Assembly (NCBI GenBank): GCA_052035295.1
Contig: JBPOHS010000018.1
Location: 1-64,000 of the forward strand
Length of the DNA: 64,000 bases
Reading direction: 5' to 3'
Source of the DNA: HdN1 sp052035295
GTDB taxonomy: Bacteria; Pseudomonadota; Gammaproteobacteria; Pseudomonadales; Ketobacteraceae
Position numbers and translations under genes: made by a program
Shown: positions 44,635 through 53,406 of the stretch, piece by piece
Numbering within the stretch: the first letter of the stretch is position 1
Layout: every line of letters begins with the position of its first letter
Notes under the pieces: model-generated
The model's input: the letters and a program-made list of their open reading frames with translations, nothing else
Database searches by the model: none
What the model was told of the DNA's origin: nothing

Positions 44635-44973
44635 ATGTCCCTCACTGAAGAACGGTGCGAAGCCTGTCGCGCCGATGCCCCCAAGGTCAGTGATGCCGAG
44701 CTGGCTGAACTGATCAAGCAGATCCCCGATTGGCAGCCGGTCGTGGTCGACGGCATTTTGCAGTTACAACGCGAATTCGCCTTCAGGAATTTCGCGCTGG
44801 CGCTGGCGTTTACCAACCAGGTCGGCGCGCTGGCAGAGGAGGCAGGGCATCACCCCGCCTTGCTGACCGAATGGGGCAAGGTCACCGTGAGTTGGTGGAC
44901 GCATAAAATCAAAGGCTTGCACCGCAATGATTTTATTCTTGCCGCCAAAACAGACCAGCTTTCGACCGCTTGA
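44635..44973 (+). CDS. phhB: Pterin-4a-carbinolamine dehydratase
   Basis: The start is ATG 44635, preceded by GGAGG. The 112-residue length is typical. The active-site block EEAGHHPALLTEWGKVTVSWWTHKIKGLHRNDFILA contains the catalytic His pair and the second His of the THKI motif. It recycles the pterin cofactor used by phenylalanine hydroxylase; phhA is not in the window, so it may serve another pterin-dependent enzyme or lie elsewhere. An N-terminal CEACRAD segment is slightly longer than usual. Confidence 0.9.
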   Translation: MSLTEERCEACRADAPKVSDAELAELIKQIPDWQPVVVDGILQLQREFAFRNFALALAFTNQVGALAEEAGHHPALLTEWGKVTVSWWTHKIKGLHRNDFILAAKTDQLSTA

Positions 44974-45041
44974 ATGATGATGCCGCAGGGTAAACGCAGC
45001 GGTGCGGAAACCGCAGGGAGCGCGGGGAGGAGTGGGGAGCG

Positions 45042-45062
45042 GCGAGAGGCGAGAGGCGAGAG
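45042..45062. repeat. Three copies of GCGAGAG between phhB and slyD
   Basis: A 7-bp unit is repeated three times inside a purine-rich stretch (about 45001-45070) in the 170-bp gap between convergent genes. Just before it GCGGT and ACCGC can form a short hairpin (44997-45014). No gene or clear terminator is present. Confidence 0.75.
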
Positions 45063-45143
45063 TAGAGCGTTTCAGGTGGGCACACACCGGCCATGACCAG
45101 GCTTCGTGCTGGCCCCGAAGGGCCAGTGTCGGCAAACCGGCTA

Positions 45144-45626
45144 TCAGTGGTGATGACCGCCCGGACCGTGCACATGGCCGTGGTCGAGTTCTTCCGGCAG
45201 CGCTTCACGTACTTCAGTGATTTCGACATCAAACACCAGCGTCGTGCCAGCCAGTGGATGGTTGGCGTCGATGTCGACCATGAACTTGCCCGGCTTGATA
45301 ACGGTCACCATGCGTGGGCCGTGCTCGGTACGCAGGAACGCCTGGCCGCCGGCTTCGAGTTTGCCTTCCCACACCAGGTGTTTGGCGGAAACGCGCATCT
45401 GCAGGTCATCGCGACGCTCGCCGTAGCCTTCCGCCGGGGTAACGGTCACGGTCAGGGTGTCTCCCTGGCGCTTGCCGGCGAGTGCTTTTTCAAGGCCGGG
45501 CACAATGTTGTCGGCGCCATGCAGGTAGGCGAGGGGTTCGCCAGTGCGGCTGGATTCCATTTCGTTTCCGTTGATGTCTTTGAGGGTGTAGTGAAAGGTC
45601 ACTACGGCTTTGTCGGCGACTTGCAT
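45144..45626 (-). CDS. slyD: SlyD-like FKBP-type peptidyl-prolyl isomerase
   Basis: The start is ATG 45626 (MQVADKAVVTFHYTL), giving 160 residues. The FKBP core is split by an insert-in-flap chaperone domain (about 75-125), the SlyD arrangement. The typical GxxxPLxYLHG motif is present (EPLAYLHGADNIVPGLEKAL). The C-terminus has a short His tail, DHGHVHGPGGHHH, shorter than E. coli SlyD's metal-binding tail. It assists folding and may bind nickel for metalloenzymes. Confidence 0.87.
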   Translation of the reverse strand: MQVADKAVVTFHYTLKDINGNEMESSRTGEPLAYLHGADNIVPGLEKALAGKRQGDTLTVTVTPAEGYGERRDDLQMRVSAKHLVWEGKLEAGGQAFLRTEHGPRMVTVIKPGKFMVDIDANHPLAGTTLVFDVEITEVREALPEELDHGHVHGPGGHHH

Positions 45627-45757
45627 GTGAATTCTCTGCTTGGTCAGGAGGATGGGCCTCTTGAGGCCTTGGGGTGACTTAAAAAACGCCGCCAAGTATG
45701 CGCTCTGCGGGAAACGGGTTCAAGGGGCTGAGCGCCCCGGGGCGGGTGCCGAGTCGT

Positions 45758-48466
45758 TCAGCCGAGGCTGGGTTCCCAGCGGTGGAACTGGCTGCGTACC
45801 CAGCTCTCGAATTGTTGCGCGGGCAGTGCCTTGCAGATCTGATAGCCCTGCGCCATATCGCAGCCCAGCTGCCCCAGCTGTTCGAGGGTTTTCTGGTTCT
45901 CGACGCCCTCGGCCACCACCTTCAGACCCAGGTTGTGGGCCAGGCTGACGGTGGACCGCACAATGATCGCGTCCTGTTCGTTGGCGAGCATGTCCTGCAC
46001 GAAGGAGCGATCGATCTTGAGCGCATCGATGGGCAGACGTTTCAGGTATGACAGCGAGGAGTAGCCGGTACCGAAATCGTCGATCGAGAATTTGACGCCC
46101 AGGGCAGAGATCTGGCTGATAATGGCCATTGCCCGCTCGGGATCGCTGATCAGTGCGCTTTCGGTGATCTCGATTTCAAGGCGGTCGCCACCGATCCCCT
46201 TGGCTTCGATCAACTGACTGAGGTTTTCGGCAAAGTTCAGGTCGAGCAGGTTGCGTGCCGAAATATTGATGGCGACGGACAAGTAAAGTCCGCGGGAATC
46301 CCATTCTGCCAGCTGGTCGAGCGCCGCCTCGGTAACGCGCAGGCTCAGCGGGTGAATGAGATCGCTCATTTCCGCCAGCGGAATGAACTCGGTGGGAGCG
46401 ATGGCACCCAGTTGCGGATGCTCCCAGCGCGACAGGGCTTCGCAGCCAATGCACTGGCCTGTCTCCAGGTCAATTTTGGGTTGGTAGTGCAGTACCAGCT
46501 GCCCCTCATCGATGGCGTTGCCGAGTTCGGTCATCATGCGCAGGCGGCGTGGACTGTGGGCGTCGAGGCTGGCATCGTAAACGGCATAGCCACCGCCACG
46601 GGTTTTGGCGTGATACATGGCAACATCGGCACAGCGCAACAAGGCATGACTGTCATCACCATGCTGCGGAAAGAAGGCGATTCCCAGGCTGCTTCCCAGT
46701 GACAGGGCCACTTCACCCACGGCGAAGGGCTGGCTGAGGGCGCGCGTTATCCGTCTGGCGAGGGCTTTGGCTTCCTCATGGTCCTGGAAATGATCGGCGA
46801 ACACAGCGAATTCATCGCCGCCCAGCCGGCTGAGCAAGGCCCCGTGTTCCGCCAAAAGGGTTTTCAGACGCAGCCCGACCTGCATCAACAACTGGTCGCC
46901 AATATGGTGTCCCAGAGTGTCGTTGACTTCCTTGAAACGATCCAGATCGAGCAGGAACAGCGTAGGCTGGCAACCGGGTCGGCTGGCGACTGTCGCGATG
47001 GCGGTCGCTGCCACGTCATGCAATTTGCGACGGTTGGGCAAGCCCGTCAGTGAGTCGTTGTCGGCGGCGAACAGCAATTTATCCTGTACCGTCAAGCGTT
47101 CCAGTTCGGAACCGGCACGAGCGGCAAAAATCTCGAGGATTTCCTTGTGCTGCAAGTCAGTGTCGATGGGCTTGTCATCGATGACCGCAACGAATCCGAT
47201 CGCGTTGCCGGCACTGTCAAAAAACGGTAGTCCCAGAAAACTTTCGGCGTTGAATATTCCCAGCAGGGCGTCTTCGGGGAACAGTGCGCGCGCGCCTTCT
47301 CCGACGAGGCAGCTGCCTTCCTCCAACAGATGTTCGAAAGCGGACCCTTGCAGACTGTGTTCGAAATTGTCGGCGACCCGATTATGCAGGCTGACCGCGA
47401 CCGTCTCGAAACGGGTGGTGCCATTGCCTTCCAGTTGTGCAACCAGTGCGCAGCGCGCTTCAAAATTCTGTGCCAGATGAATAGCCATCTGTTCGAAGAA
47501 ACTGGCATCGCCGCGCGCAGAGACCCCTTGGGCGATCATGCGAATGGCCCGGTCGACACGATTGCGTGACGTGACATCGCGCACGATGCTTTGCAGGCAA
47601 TAGTCTTCCCCGATACGGATGCGTTCGATGCTGACTTCTGCTTCGAAATTGCGACCGTCGCCACGCTTGTGCCACCAGTTGAAAAACTGCGGCACACCCG
47701 CCATGGCCGCCTGCAGGATGTCGCGGGCAAATTCGGATGACTCGCGACCACCTTCCTGGAACGGTGGCGACAACTCTGCCGGTGAACTGCCGATGATGCG
47801 ACGCTTGGGCAGATTGAAGACTTCTTCGGCGGTTTTGTTGCAGTCGATGAAAATACCGTCTTTCACCACGACAATGGCATCGCGTGCAGAATCGAACAAG
47901 GCCCGGTGCCGCTGCTCACTTTCGGTCAGGCGATAGAACACGAGTAGTTGTGAGACAAGATCCGCAACCGACGTGGCGAATTCCTGCTCTTCCCGATTCC
48001 ACAGTCGCAGCGTGGCGAGATGTTCCAGGCACAGGACGCCGCAGGTCTTGCCTGCCTGTCGCAGCGTGGCATCAAGCATTGAACGGATATTGTTGGGGAT
48101 CAGATAGCTGTCGGCGAATTCACAGGTGCGGCGATCATTGATGGCGTCGTTGGCGCTGATGATCCGACCGGCTTCGAGTGCCTGGAAATACACCGGAAAC
48201 AGGTGGCGATCGATAGGGGGAAGCATTGAATGATTGTCATTGCTGGCACTGTACTGCATGCGACAGAGCATTTGTCGGCCGGTGGCGTGGTATTCCCAGA
48301 TGCCGGCAATGCCGACGTTGAGCGCGCGACAGGCCGTACGGGTGACAATGCGGAGGGCTGCATCCAGGTCAGATTCCCAGAGCTCCTGGTTTTGATACAG
48401 CCACAGCAGCGCTGTGTGCAGGCGCACGGACTGGCTCTTCCTGGTTTCGTGTGTCAGTGAAGTCAT
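45758..48466 (-). CDS. GAF-PAS-GAF-GGDEF-EAL cyclic di-GMP enzyme
   Basis: This 902-residue cytosolic protein has GAF 1 (about 20-180), PAS (about 190-305), GAF 2 (about 320-460), GGDEF (about 470-635, signature GGDEF at 549-553) and EAL (about 650-895). The EAL catalytic set is complete: CEALSRW, NISARNL, EITES, DDFGTGYSSLSYL, KIDRSF and AEGVE. No RxxD inhibitory site precedes GGDEF. It may therefore be bifunctional, with the EAL domain an active phosphodiesterase and the GGDEF domain possibly a GTP-sensing activator. Confidence 0.92.
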   Translation of the reverse strand: MTSLTHETRKSQSVRLHTALLWLYQNQELWESDLDAALRIVTRTACRALNVGIAGIWEYHATGRQMLCRMQYSASNDNHSMLPPIDRHLFPVYFQALEAGRIISANDAINDRRTCEFADSYLIPNNIRSMLDATLRQAGKTCGVLCLEHLATLRLWNREEQEFATSVADLVSQLLVFYRLTESEQRHRALFDSARDAIVVVKDGIFIDCNKTAEEVFNLPKRRIIGSSPAELSPPFQEGGRESSEFARDILQAAMAGVPQFFNWWHKRGDGRNFEAEVSIERIRIGEDYCLQSIVRDVTSRNRVDRAIRMIAQGVSARGDASFFEQMAIHLAQNFEARCALVAQLEGNGTTRFETVAVSLHNRVADNFEHSLQGSAFEHLLEEGSCLVGEGARALFPEDALLGIFNAESFLGLPFFDSAGNAIGFVAVIDDKPIDTDLQHKEILEIFAARAGSELERLTVQDKLLFAADNDSLTGLPNRRKLHDVAATAIATVASRPGCQPTLFLLDLDRFKEVNDTLGHHIGDQLLMQVGLRLKTLLAEHGALLSRLGGDEFAVFADHFQDHEEAKALARRITRALSQPFAVGEVALSLGSSLGIAFFPQHGDDSHALLRCADVAMYHAKTRGGGYAVYDASLDAHSPRRLRMMTELGNAIDEGQLVLHYQPKIDLETGQCIGCEALSRWEHPQLGAIAPTEFIPLAEMSDLIHPLSLRVTEAALDQLAEWDSRGLYLSVAINISARNLLDLNFAENLSQLIEAKGIGGDRLEIEITESALISDPERAMAIISQISALGVKFSIDDFGTGYSSLSYLKRLPIDALKIDRSFVQDMLANEQDAIIVRSTVSLAHNLGLKVVAEGVENQKTLEQLGQLGCDMAQGYQICKALPAQQFESWVRSQFHRWEPSLG

Positions 48467-48609
48467 ATCAGGTCTACACGTTTCCCGGCGGCTTCATGTG
48501 AAGAACGCCATCAGCTTCTTGTTATTGTTGCAGGTGTGTTACTACCTTTTGCTGCGAATAGGCTACGATCTTGCCTCTGAAAGGGCAAGGGTTGTTCTGT
48601 ATTAATAGT

Positions 48610-48640
48610 GTTATCAGTCTTCGGTGTGTCTCGTGATAAC
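48610..48640. promoter_or_regulatory. Inverted repeat upstream of the mutarotase gene
   Basis: GTTATCA (48610-48616) and TGATAAC (48634-48640) are perfect 7-base arms with a 17-base spacer, 28 bp before the start. They are a candidate operator in the divergent gap between the GGDEF-EAL and mutarotase genes. Confidence 0.4.
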
Positions 48641-48668
48641 TTCAAATGATTGATTCAACAGGAGTATT

Positions 48669-49574
48669 TTGGCAGTGACGTCCGCTTATGTCAGCAGGAT
48701 AACAAAAGGTACACTGGAGTGCTTGCAGGTGCAGCATCCCCGTGGTCATGCGCTCATTGCGTTGCAGGGCGCTCAGGTGCTCAGTTATTGCCCGGCTGGC
48801 GCCCAGCCCGTCATCTGGTTGAGCGAACGGGCGGAGTATGTCACCGGGCAGCCGGTGCGTGGGGGAATTCCTGTTTGTTGGCCCTGGTTTGGTGACTGGC
48901 GCCGAAATCCTGCGGCTGTGCGCGATGGTTATCCTGCGATGGCGGAGTTGCCCGCGCACGGTTGGGCGCGTGGAATGCCCTGGCAGCTTGACGACATTGT
49001 CGAAACGGACCGTGAAGTAACGCTGACATTGAGTGTAGGGCTTTCCTCACTTGTCGACGCAGGTCAGTGCGTGCCTGTGCAGTTGACGCTGGACATCGTG
49101 GTGGGCGCGACGCTGGTGCTGCGACTGCGCAACCGTTCCCTGTCGCCATCGCCGGTGCACCTGACGCAGGCCCTGCATACCTATTTTGCCATCAGCGATA
49201 TTGATAACGTTCAGGTCGAGGGGCTCATTGATGTTCCCTATATCGATACCCTGTCCCAATGGCGGGAGGATAGCGGGAATGTTCCGGTGACCTTCCACGG
49301 GGAAGTGGATCGTATATACCAGGGGGACGTCACGCAAGTGATCCTCCGGGATGCCGGATGGCGGCGTTGCATTCGCCTGACCGCCTCGAACAGTCGTTCA
49401 CTGGTGCTGTGGAATCCCCACATCGAAAAATCGCTGCGTCTCGGTCAATTCGCCCCGGATGCCTGGCGGCGGATGGTATGCATTGAGTCGGCCAATATCG
49501 TGTCGGATATGTTGACACTGCAGCCAGGCAGTGAACATTTGCTCGAAGTCACTATAGATACGGTATCGTTCTGA
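48669..49574 (+). CDS. D-hexose-6-phosphate mutarotase (YeaD-like)
   Basis: This is an aldose-1-epimerase-fold protein of about 300 residues. Typical features are GGIPVCWPWFGDW, AELPAHGWARGMPW (catalytic His region), LTQALHTYFAISDI and SLVLWNPHIEKS with a catalytic Glu near the C-terminus (VCIESANI). It interconverts alpha and beta anomers of glucose-6-phosphate-type sugars. The start is uncertain: TTG 48669 sits only 4 bases after AGGAG, and GTG 48675 sits 10 bases after it. Confidence 0.87.
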   Translation: MAVTSAYVSRITKGTLECLQVQHPRGHALIALQGAQVLSYCPAGAQPVIWLSERAEYVTGQPVRGGIPVCWPWFGDWRRNPAAVRDGYPAMAELPAHGWARGMPWQLDDIVETDREVTLTLSVGLSSLVDAGQCVPVQLTLDIVVGATLVLRLRNRSLSPSPVHLTQALHTYFAISDIDNVQVEGLIDVPYIDTLSQWREDSGNVPVTFHGEVDRIYQGDVTQVILRDAGWRRCIRLTASNSRSLVLWNPHIEKSLRLGQFAPDAWRRMVCIESANIVSDMLTLQPGSEHLLEVTIDTVSF

Positions 49575-49640
49575 TTTTCTGCCATTTTTTCGTGGCCATG
49601 ACGTGGCCGCCTGTCGACAATTTTTACGGAGAAACATAGT

Positions 49641-50087
49641 ATGCGCGCATTGTTGCAGCGGGTGACCGAAGCGCGGGTCAGCGTTGACGGCGAAGTGGTT
49701 GGCCAGATCGATCATGGTTTGTTGGTGTTGTTGGCGGTGCAACCCGGGGATACCGAAGCCATTGCTGACAAAATGGTGCACAAGATCACGAGCTACCGGG
49801 TATTTTCCGACGCAGAAGGGAAAATGAATCGCAGCGTCTGTGATGTCAGTGGCGGCGTGCTGTGGGTGTCGCAGTTTACCCTGGCGGCCGATACACAGAA
49901 GGGGTTGCGGCCCAGTTTTACCTCGGCCGCTGCACCCGATGTTGCGCGCCAGTTGTTTGATTATACGGTTGCAAAGGCCAGCCAGCTTCCTATCGTTAAT
50001 CAAACGGGGCGTTTTGGCGCTTATATGCAGGTCTCTCTCGTCAATGACGGGCCGGTAACTTTTTTGCTGGAAATGTCGGGGGACTAG
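49641..50087 (+). CDS. dtd: D-aminoacyl-tRNA deacylase
   Basis: This 148-residue enzyme removes D-amino acids wrongly attached to tRNA. Conserved elements are MRALLQRVTEARV, the SQFTLAAD active-site motif (Ser-Gln-Phe-Thr) and the cross-subunit Gly-cisPro motif NDGPVT, preceded by GRFGAYMQV. GGAGAAA precedes the ATG. It lies 66 bp after the mutarotase gene and may be cotranscribed with it. Confidence 0.95.
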   Translation: MRALLQRVTEARVSVDGEVVGQIDHGLLVLLAVQPGDTEAIADKMVHKITSYRVFSDAEGKMNRSVCDVSGGVLWVSQFTLAADTQKGLRPSFTSAAAPDVARQLFDYTVAKASQLPIVNQTGRFGAYMQVSLVNDGPVTFLLEMSGD

Positions 50088-50158
50088 GCGGGCCTTTGCT
50101 GCTGGCATGCAACTTGCCTTGTCATAAACGTGTTGTACTGCCTTGAGCTCGGTATGAC

Positions 50159-50178
50159 AAAAACCCGTTGGAACGGGT
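50159..50178 (-). terminator. Terminator-like hairpin on the minus strand before the glycosyltransferase
   Basis: On the minus strand ACCCGTT-CC-AACGGGT is followed by TTTTT (reading down to 50159). No minus-strand gene ends here; both neighbours are on the plus strand. It could end an antisense transcript or simply be a leader hairpin of the plus-strand gene. Confidence 0.4.
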
Positions 50179-50305
50179 CGACGTATTTGATAACTTGGCA
50201 GGGTGGTCATCGTGCGCAGGGACGCTACGACACACCTCCTGTCAGGTAGGTGGCGGCATGATCAGGCATTTGTCAGAGCAGTATTTCGCAGGGAAGGATG
50301 GAATA

Positions 50306-51601
50306 ATGAGATTCACGAACGGCAGCAGGAGTGAGAATGCCGCCATGCAGTTCAATGGTGCGTTTCCCGCCAACGTTCAATCCGAGGCTTGCCCAGATCA
50401 ACCGACCTGTCCACCACAACTTACTAGCCAGCAGCCGACTATGCGCATCCTGTTCCTGATCAATTCGCTGGTGGGTGGGGGTGCCGAACGGGTGTTTTCG
50501 GGTGTCGTCAATCGTATCCTTCCGTATCTGCCTGCAGCAGAGGTTGAGGTGGTGCTGCTCGACAGTGAAACCCAGCGCTACCGGATTTCCGCGCCGGTCA
50601 AGGTGACCTGTCTTGGCAGTAATGGTTCGCTTTTCGATAGCTATCGTCGCCTGAAACGCTATATGAGTGGCAACCGTCCCGACCTGGTGATCAGTTTTCT
50701 GACGCGCGCGAATTACCTTGCCATCGTCTTTTCCCGGCGGTTTCGCTACCGCTGTATCATCAGCGAACGCAGCAACCCCTCTGCCTCCAGTGGTTCCGGC
50801 ATGATGGGGTGGGCCAGGAAGCAGTCGGTGCGTACGCTGTTTCCGCGTGCGGATCATGTCATCGCGGTCTCAGAGGGCATCAAGAACAGCCTCATCAAGG
50901 ATTTTTCCCTGTTACCGCAGGCCATCACGGTCATCCCCAATCCGTGCGATATCGTCGAAATTGAACGTCAGGGCGAGCAGCCCATTGATCTGCACAGCGA
51001 TCCGCGTTTGCAGCACGGCTACATCATCGCAGTGGGCAGACTGGTCGAATGCAAGCGTTACGACGTATTGATCCGAGCGTACGCCGGCAGGAAATTCACG
51101 CTGCCATTGGTGATACTCGGCGAAGGCCCGCTGCTCGGTGAACTGCAACAGCTGGCGCAAACACTGGGTGTGGCGGAGCGCGTGATCTTTCCTGGCTTTT
51201 TGGCCAACCCCTATGCCGCCATGGCGCGCGCGTCGGTGTTCGTGCTCAGCTCCGAATTCGAAGGCTTTCCCAACAGTCTGATCGAGGCCATGGGGCTCGG
51301 GCTGCCGGTCATTTCCTCCAACTGTCACCACGGGCCGGGCGAAATCCTTGATGAGTCTACCACCCCGGACATACACGGTGTTCATTTCGGCAAGCACGGT
51401 GTGCTGGTGCCTGTCGCCGACGTCGCTGCACTGAGCGACGCGCTTGCGCAGGTGCTCGATGACACGGAGATTCGCGCCGTCCTGGGTAAAAAGGCTTATG
51501 CGCGCGCTGCCGAATTTGGCGTGAGCGCGGCGATGTCGCGTTACGCCGCCGTCATTCAGCAGCAATTGGCGTTGTTGACACCAGTAACGACCAAAGAGTA
51601 A
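50306..51601 (+). CDS. Family 4 glycosyltransferase (GT-B fold)
   Basis: The start is placed at ATG 50306 (MRFTNGSRSE) because AAGGA lies upstream; the catalytic domain itself begins at MRILFLINSLVGGGAERVF (50441), so a shorter product is possible. The 431 residues have the N-terminal GGAER loop and a C-terminal EX7E region (SEFEGFPNSLIEAMGLGLPVI) typical of retaining GT4 enzymes that use nucleotide sugars. It probably adds a hexose to a lipid-linked glycan or glycolipid. The following GINT-like gene starts 9 bp after its stop. Confidence 0.87.
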   Translation: MRFTNGSRSENAAMQFNGAFPANVQSEACPDQPTCPPQLTSQQPTMRILFLINSLVGGGAERVFSGVVNRILPYLPAAEVEVVLLDSETQRYRISAPVKVTCLGSNGSLFDSYRRLKRYMSGNRPDLVISFLTRANYLAIVFSRRFRYRCIISERSNPSASSGSGMMGWARKQSVRTLFPRADHVIAVSEGIKNSLIKDFSLLPQAITVIPNPCDIVEIERQGEQPIDLHSDPRLQHGYIIAVGRLVECKRYDVLIRAYAGRKFTLPLVILGEGPLLGELQQLAQTLGVAERVIFPGFLANPYAAMARASVFVLSSEFEGFPNSLIEAMGLGLPVISSNCHHGPGEILDESTTPDIHGVHFGKHGVLVPVADVAALSDALAQVLDDTEIRAVLGKKAYARAAEFGVSAAMSRYAAVIQQQLALLTPVTTKE

Positions 51602-51610
51602 CCCGCTATC

Positions 51611-53278
51611 ATGAAGCAGAAGCCGCTATGCATTGGCGTTATCCTCGATGATGCCTTGATCGAGGACTGGCTGCACGCTGCTTTGGTGCGTGTACTGGCA
51701 TCGGCGGCGGTCAGCCGACTGGTTTTCTTCCTTCCTGAGCAATCCTTCACTGTAGCGGCGGCGCCCTTCGCCTATCGCCTGTTTGCCGCCCTCGATGCGC
51801 GGCTCTCGCGCAGGCTCATTGGCTCGAATGCTTGTGCCCGTCGCGATGTTCGAGCCGGCTTTCCCGACGTGGAGACGGTGCAATTCAGTGGTCATGTGCA
51901 AAACGGCGTGTCTTGTCTGTCAGACGCCGATCTGCAGGCAATGTCAGGCATGCACCTCGATGTGCTGGTGCACGCGGGGCAGCACCGCATGGAAGATCGC
52001 GTGTGCACCATCGCCCGATGGGGCCTGTGGTCATATCATTTTGGTGATCTGCAGCGCGTGAGGGGCACGCCGGCCGGTTTCCACGAATGTATTGACGGCA
52101 TCCCCACGTCTGGGGCGGGCCTTGTCATGCGGACGGCGGAAGGCGCTCACCGGGTTCTGGACTCCTTTACCAGCACGACCTACTTCTACTCACCGGCGGT
52201 CAATCGCAATCTGCTATTGCGCTCGGCGAGTACCTTGCTGGCGCGCCAGATCGAGAAGCTTTACCGCTTGGGCGAACGGCGCTTCTTCAGCGAAATTGAG
52301 CGCCGCCGCCCACCCTACGGGTTCTATTCCTGGCCGGAACGGAATGCGCCCGCCGGGCTGGCAATGTTGCGAGTGTTCGCCATCTATTTCTTTCGTATTT
52401 TTGCCAAGTCCCTGCGTGACCGGTTGTTGTGGGAGAAGTGGCATTTGCTGATTCAGCGGTCTTCGACCGATGCCGGTACGTTGCAGCGTTACCACGAGAT
52501 CATTGCGCCCGTCGATCAGTATTGGGCTGATCCCTTTATCTGGCGCCACGAAGGCGGGATCTACATTTTTTTCGAGGTGTTTTGCAGGCATCGTCAAAAA
52601 GGTCACCTGGCCGTTGCGTCATTGAATGATGACAATACACTGTCAACGCCGGTGACCATACTCGATATGCCCTACCATTTGTCGTACCCCTGTCTTGTGC
52701 AGCATGACCGTACGCTCTACATGATTCCCGAGTCGAAAGACAATAACGCTGTCAGCCTCTATCGTTGTGTAGGGTTCCCGCATCAATGGGAATTCGTCAT
52801 GCATTTAATGGACGGTGTTAGCGCGGTCGATACCACGCCGTTTTTTCATGAAGGAAAATGGTGGTTGTTCATGACCGTGGTGGATGTCGAGGGTGCACGC
52901 GCACGCGAAAACCTGTGTCTCTTCCATGCAGACAATTTGTTGACCCGGGAGTGGGTGCCGCACCCCCTCAATCCGGTCGTTACGGATGCGCGCTTTGCCC
53001 GACCTGCCGGCCATCTTTTCCGGGAGGGCAATCGTCTGTTCCGGCCAGCGCAGGACTGCAGCAATCTGTACGGCTATGCCGTCGCTTTTCGCGAAATCAA
53101 AACGCTGACGGTGGATGATTATGAAGAAGTCGCGTGCGAGGAAATATATCCGTTCTGGTCGCCGGGGCTGCTGGGCGTGCACACTTTCTCGCGGGAGGAG
53201 GGGCTGATCGTCATTGATGCGTGCCGGCGGGTGGCTCATCACCCGCGTCTGCAAAAGCTCGTGGATCACCTGCCTTGA
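51611..53278 (+). CDS. Large two-domain glycosyltransferase-like protein (GINT-like C-terminus)
   Basis: The N-terminal part of this 555-residue protein (about 1-190) looks like a formyltransferase-type Rossmann domain: CIGVILDDALIEDWLHAALVRVL, HAGQHRMED, GLWSYHFGD. The C-terminal part (about 290-550) is a five-bladed propeller-like domain with WADPFIWRHEGGIYIFFE, LSYPCLVQHDRTLYMIPES and DTTPFFHEGKWWLFMTVV, matching the glucosamine inositolphosphorylceramide transferase-like family. The substrate is unknown; a role in making a cell-surface glycolipid with the adjacent GT4 enzyme is inferred. Confidence 0.7.
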   Translation: MKQKPLCIGVILDDALIEDWLHAALVRVLASAAVSRLVFFLPEQSFTVAAAPFAYRLFAALDARLSRRLIGSNACARRDVRAGFPDVETVQFSGHVQNGVSCLSDADLQAMSGMHLDVLVHAGQHRMEDRVCTIARWGLWSYHFGDLQRVRGTPAGFHECIDGIPTSGAGLVMRTAEGAHRVLDSFTSTTYFYSPAVNRNLLLRSASTLLARQIEKLYRLGERRFFSEIERRRPPYGFYSWPERNAPAGLAMLRVFAIYFFRIFAKSLRDRLLWEKWHLLIQRSSTDAGTLQRYHEIIAPVDQYWADPFIWRHEGGIYIFFEVFCRHRQKGHLAVASLNDDNTLSTPVTILDMPYHLSYPCLVQHDRTLYMIPESKDNNAVSLYRCVGFPHQWEFVMHLMDGVSAVDTTPFFHEGKWWLFMTVVDVEGARARENLCLFHADNLLTREWVPHPLNPVVTDARFARPAGHLFREGNRLFRPAQDCSNLYGYAVAFREIKTLTVDDYEEVACEEIYPFWSPGLLGVHTFSREEGLIVIDACRRVAHHPRLQKLVDHLP

Positions 53279-53283
53279 AAGTG

Positions 53284-53317
53284 GCCTTGGCGTGGGGCTT
53301 GCACCCCGCGCCAAGGC
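53284..53317. terminator. Strong hairpin between convergent glycosyltransferase and spoVR genes
   Basis: GCCTTGGCGTGGGG (53284-53297) pairs with CCCCGCGCCAAGGC (53304-53317) with one mismatch and a 6-base loop. It begins 6 bp after the plus-strand stop. No T-run is adjacent on either side, so it may work as a weak bidirectional terminator or a 3' end protector. Confidence 0.5.
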
Positions 53318-53361
53318 AGACGAACGGGCTTTTCATTGACGGGCTTCCTGGTGACCTGAAT

Positions 53362-53406
53362 GTCAGTAACGGGCAGGTCAGTAACAGGCAGCTCAGTAAC
53401 GTGTTT
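53362..53406. repeat. Three 15-bp tandem units spanning the spoVR stop
   Basis: The units are GTCAGTAACGGGCAG (53362-53376), GTCAGTAACAGGCAG (53377-53391) and CTCAGTAACGTGTTT (53392-53406). The last contains the spoVR stop codon (53393-53395) and its final codons; the first two repeat that segment beyond the stop, so TGA recurs every 15 bases in the same frame. Confidence 0.88.
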
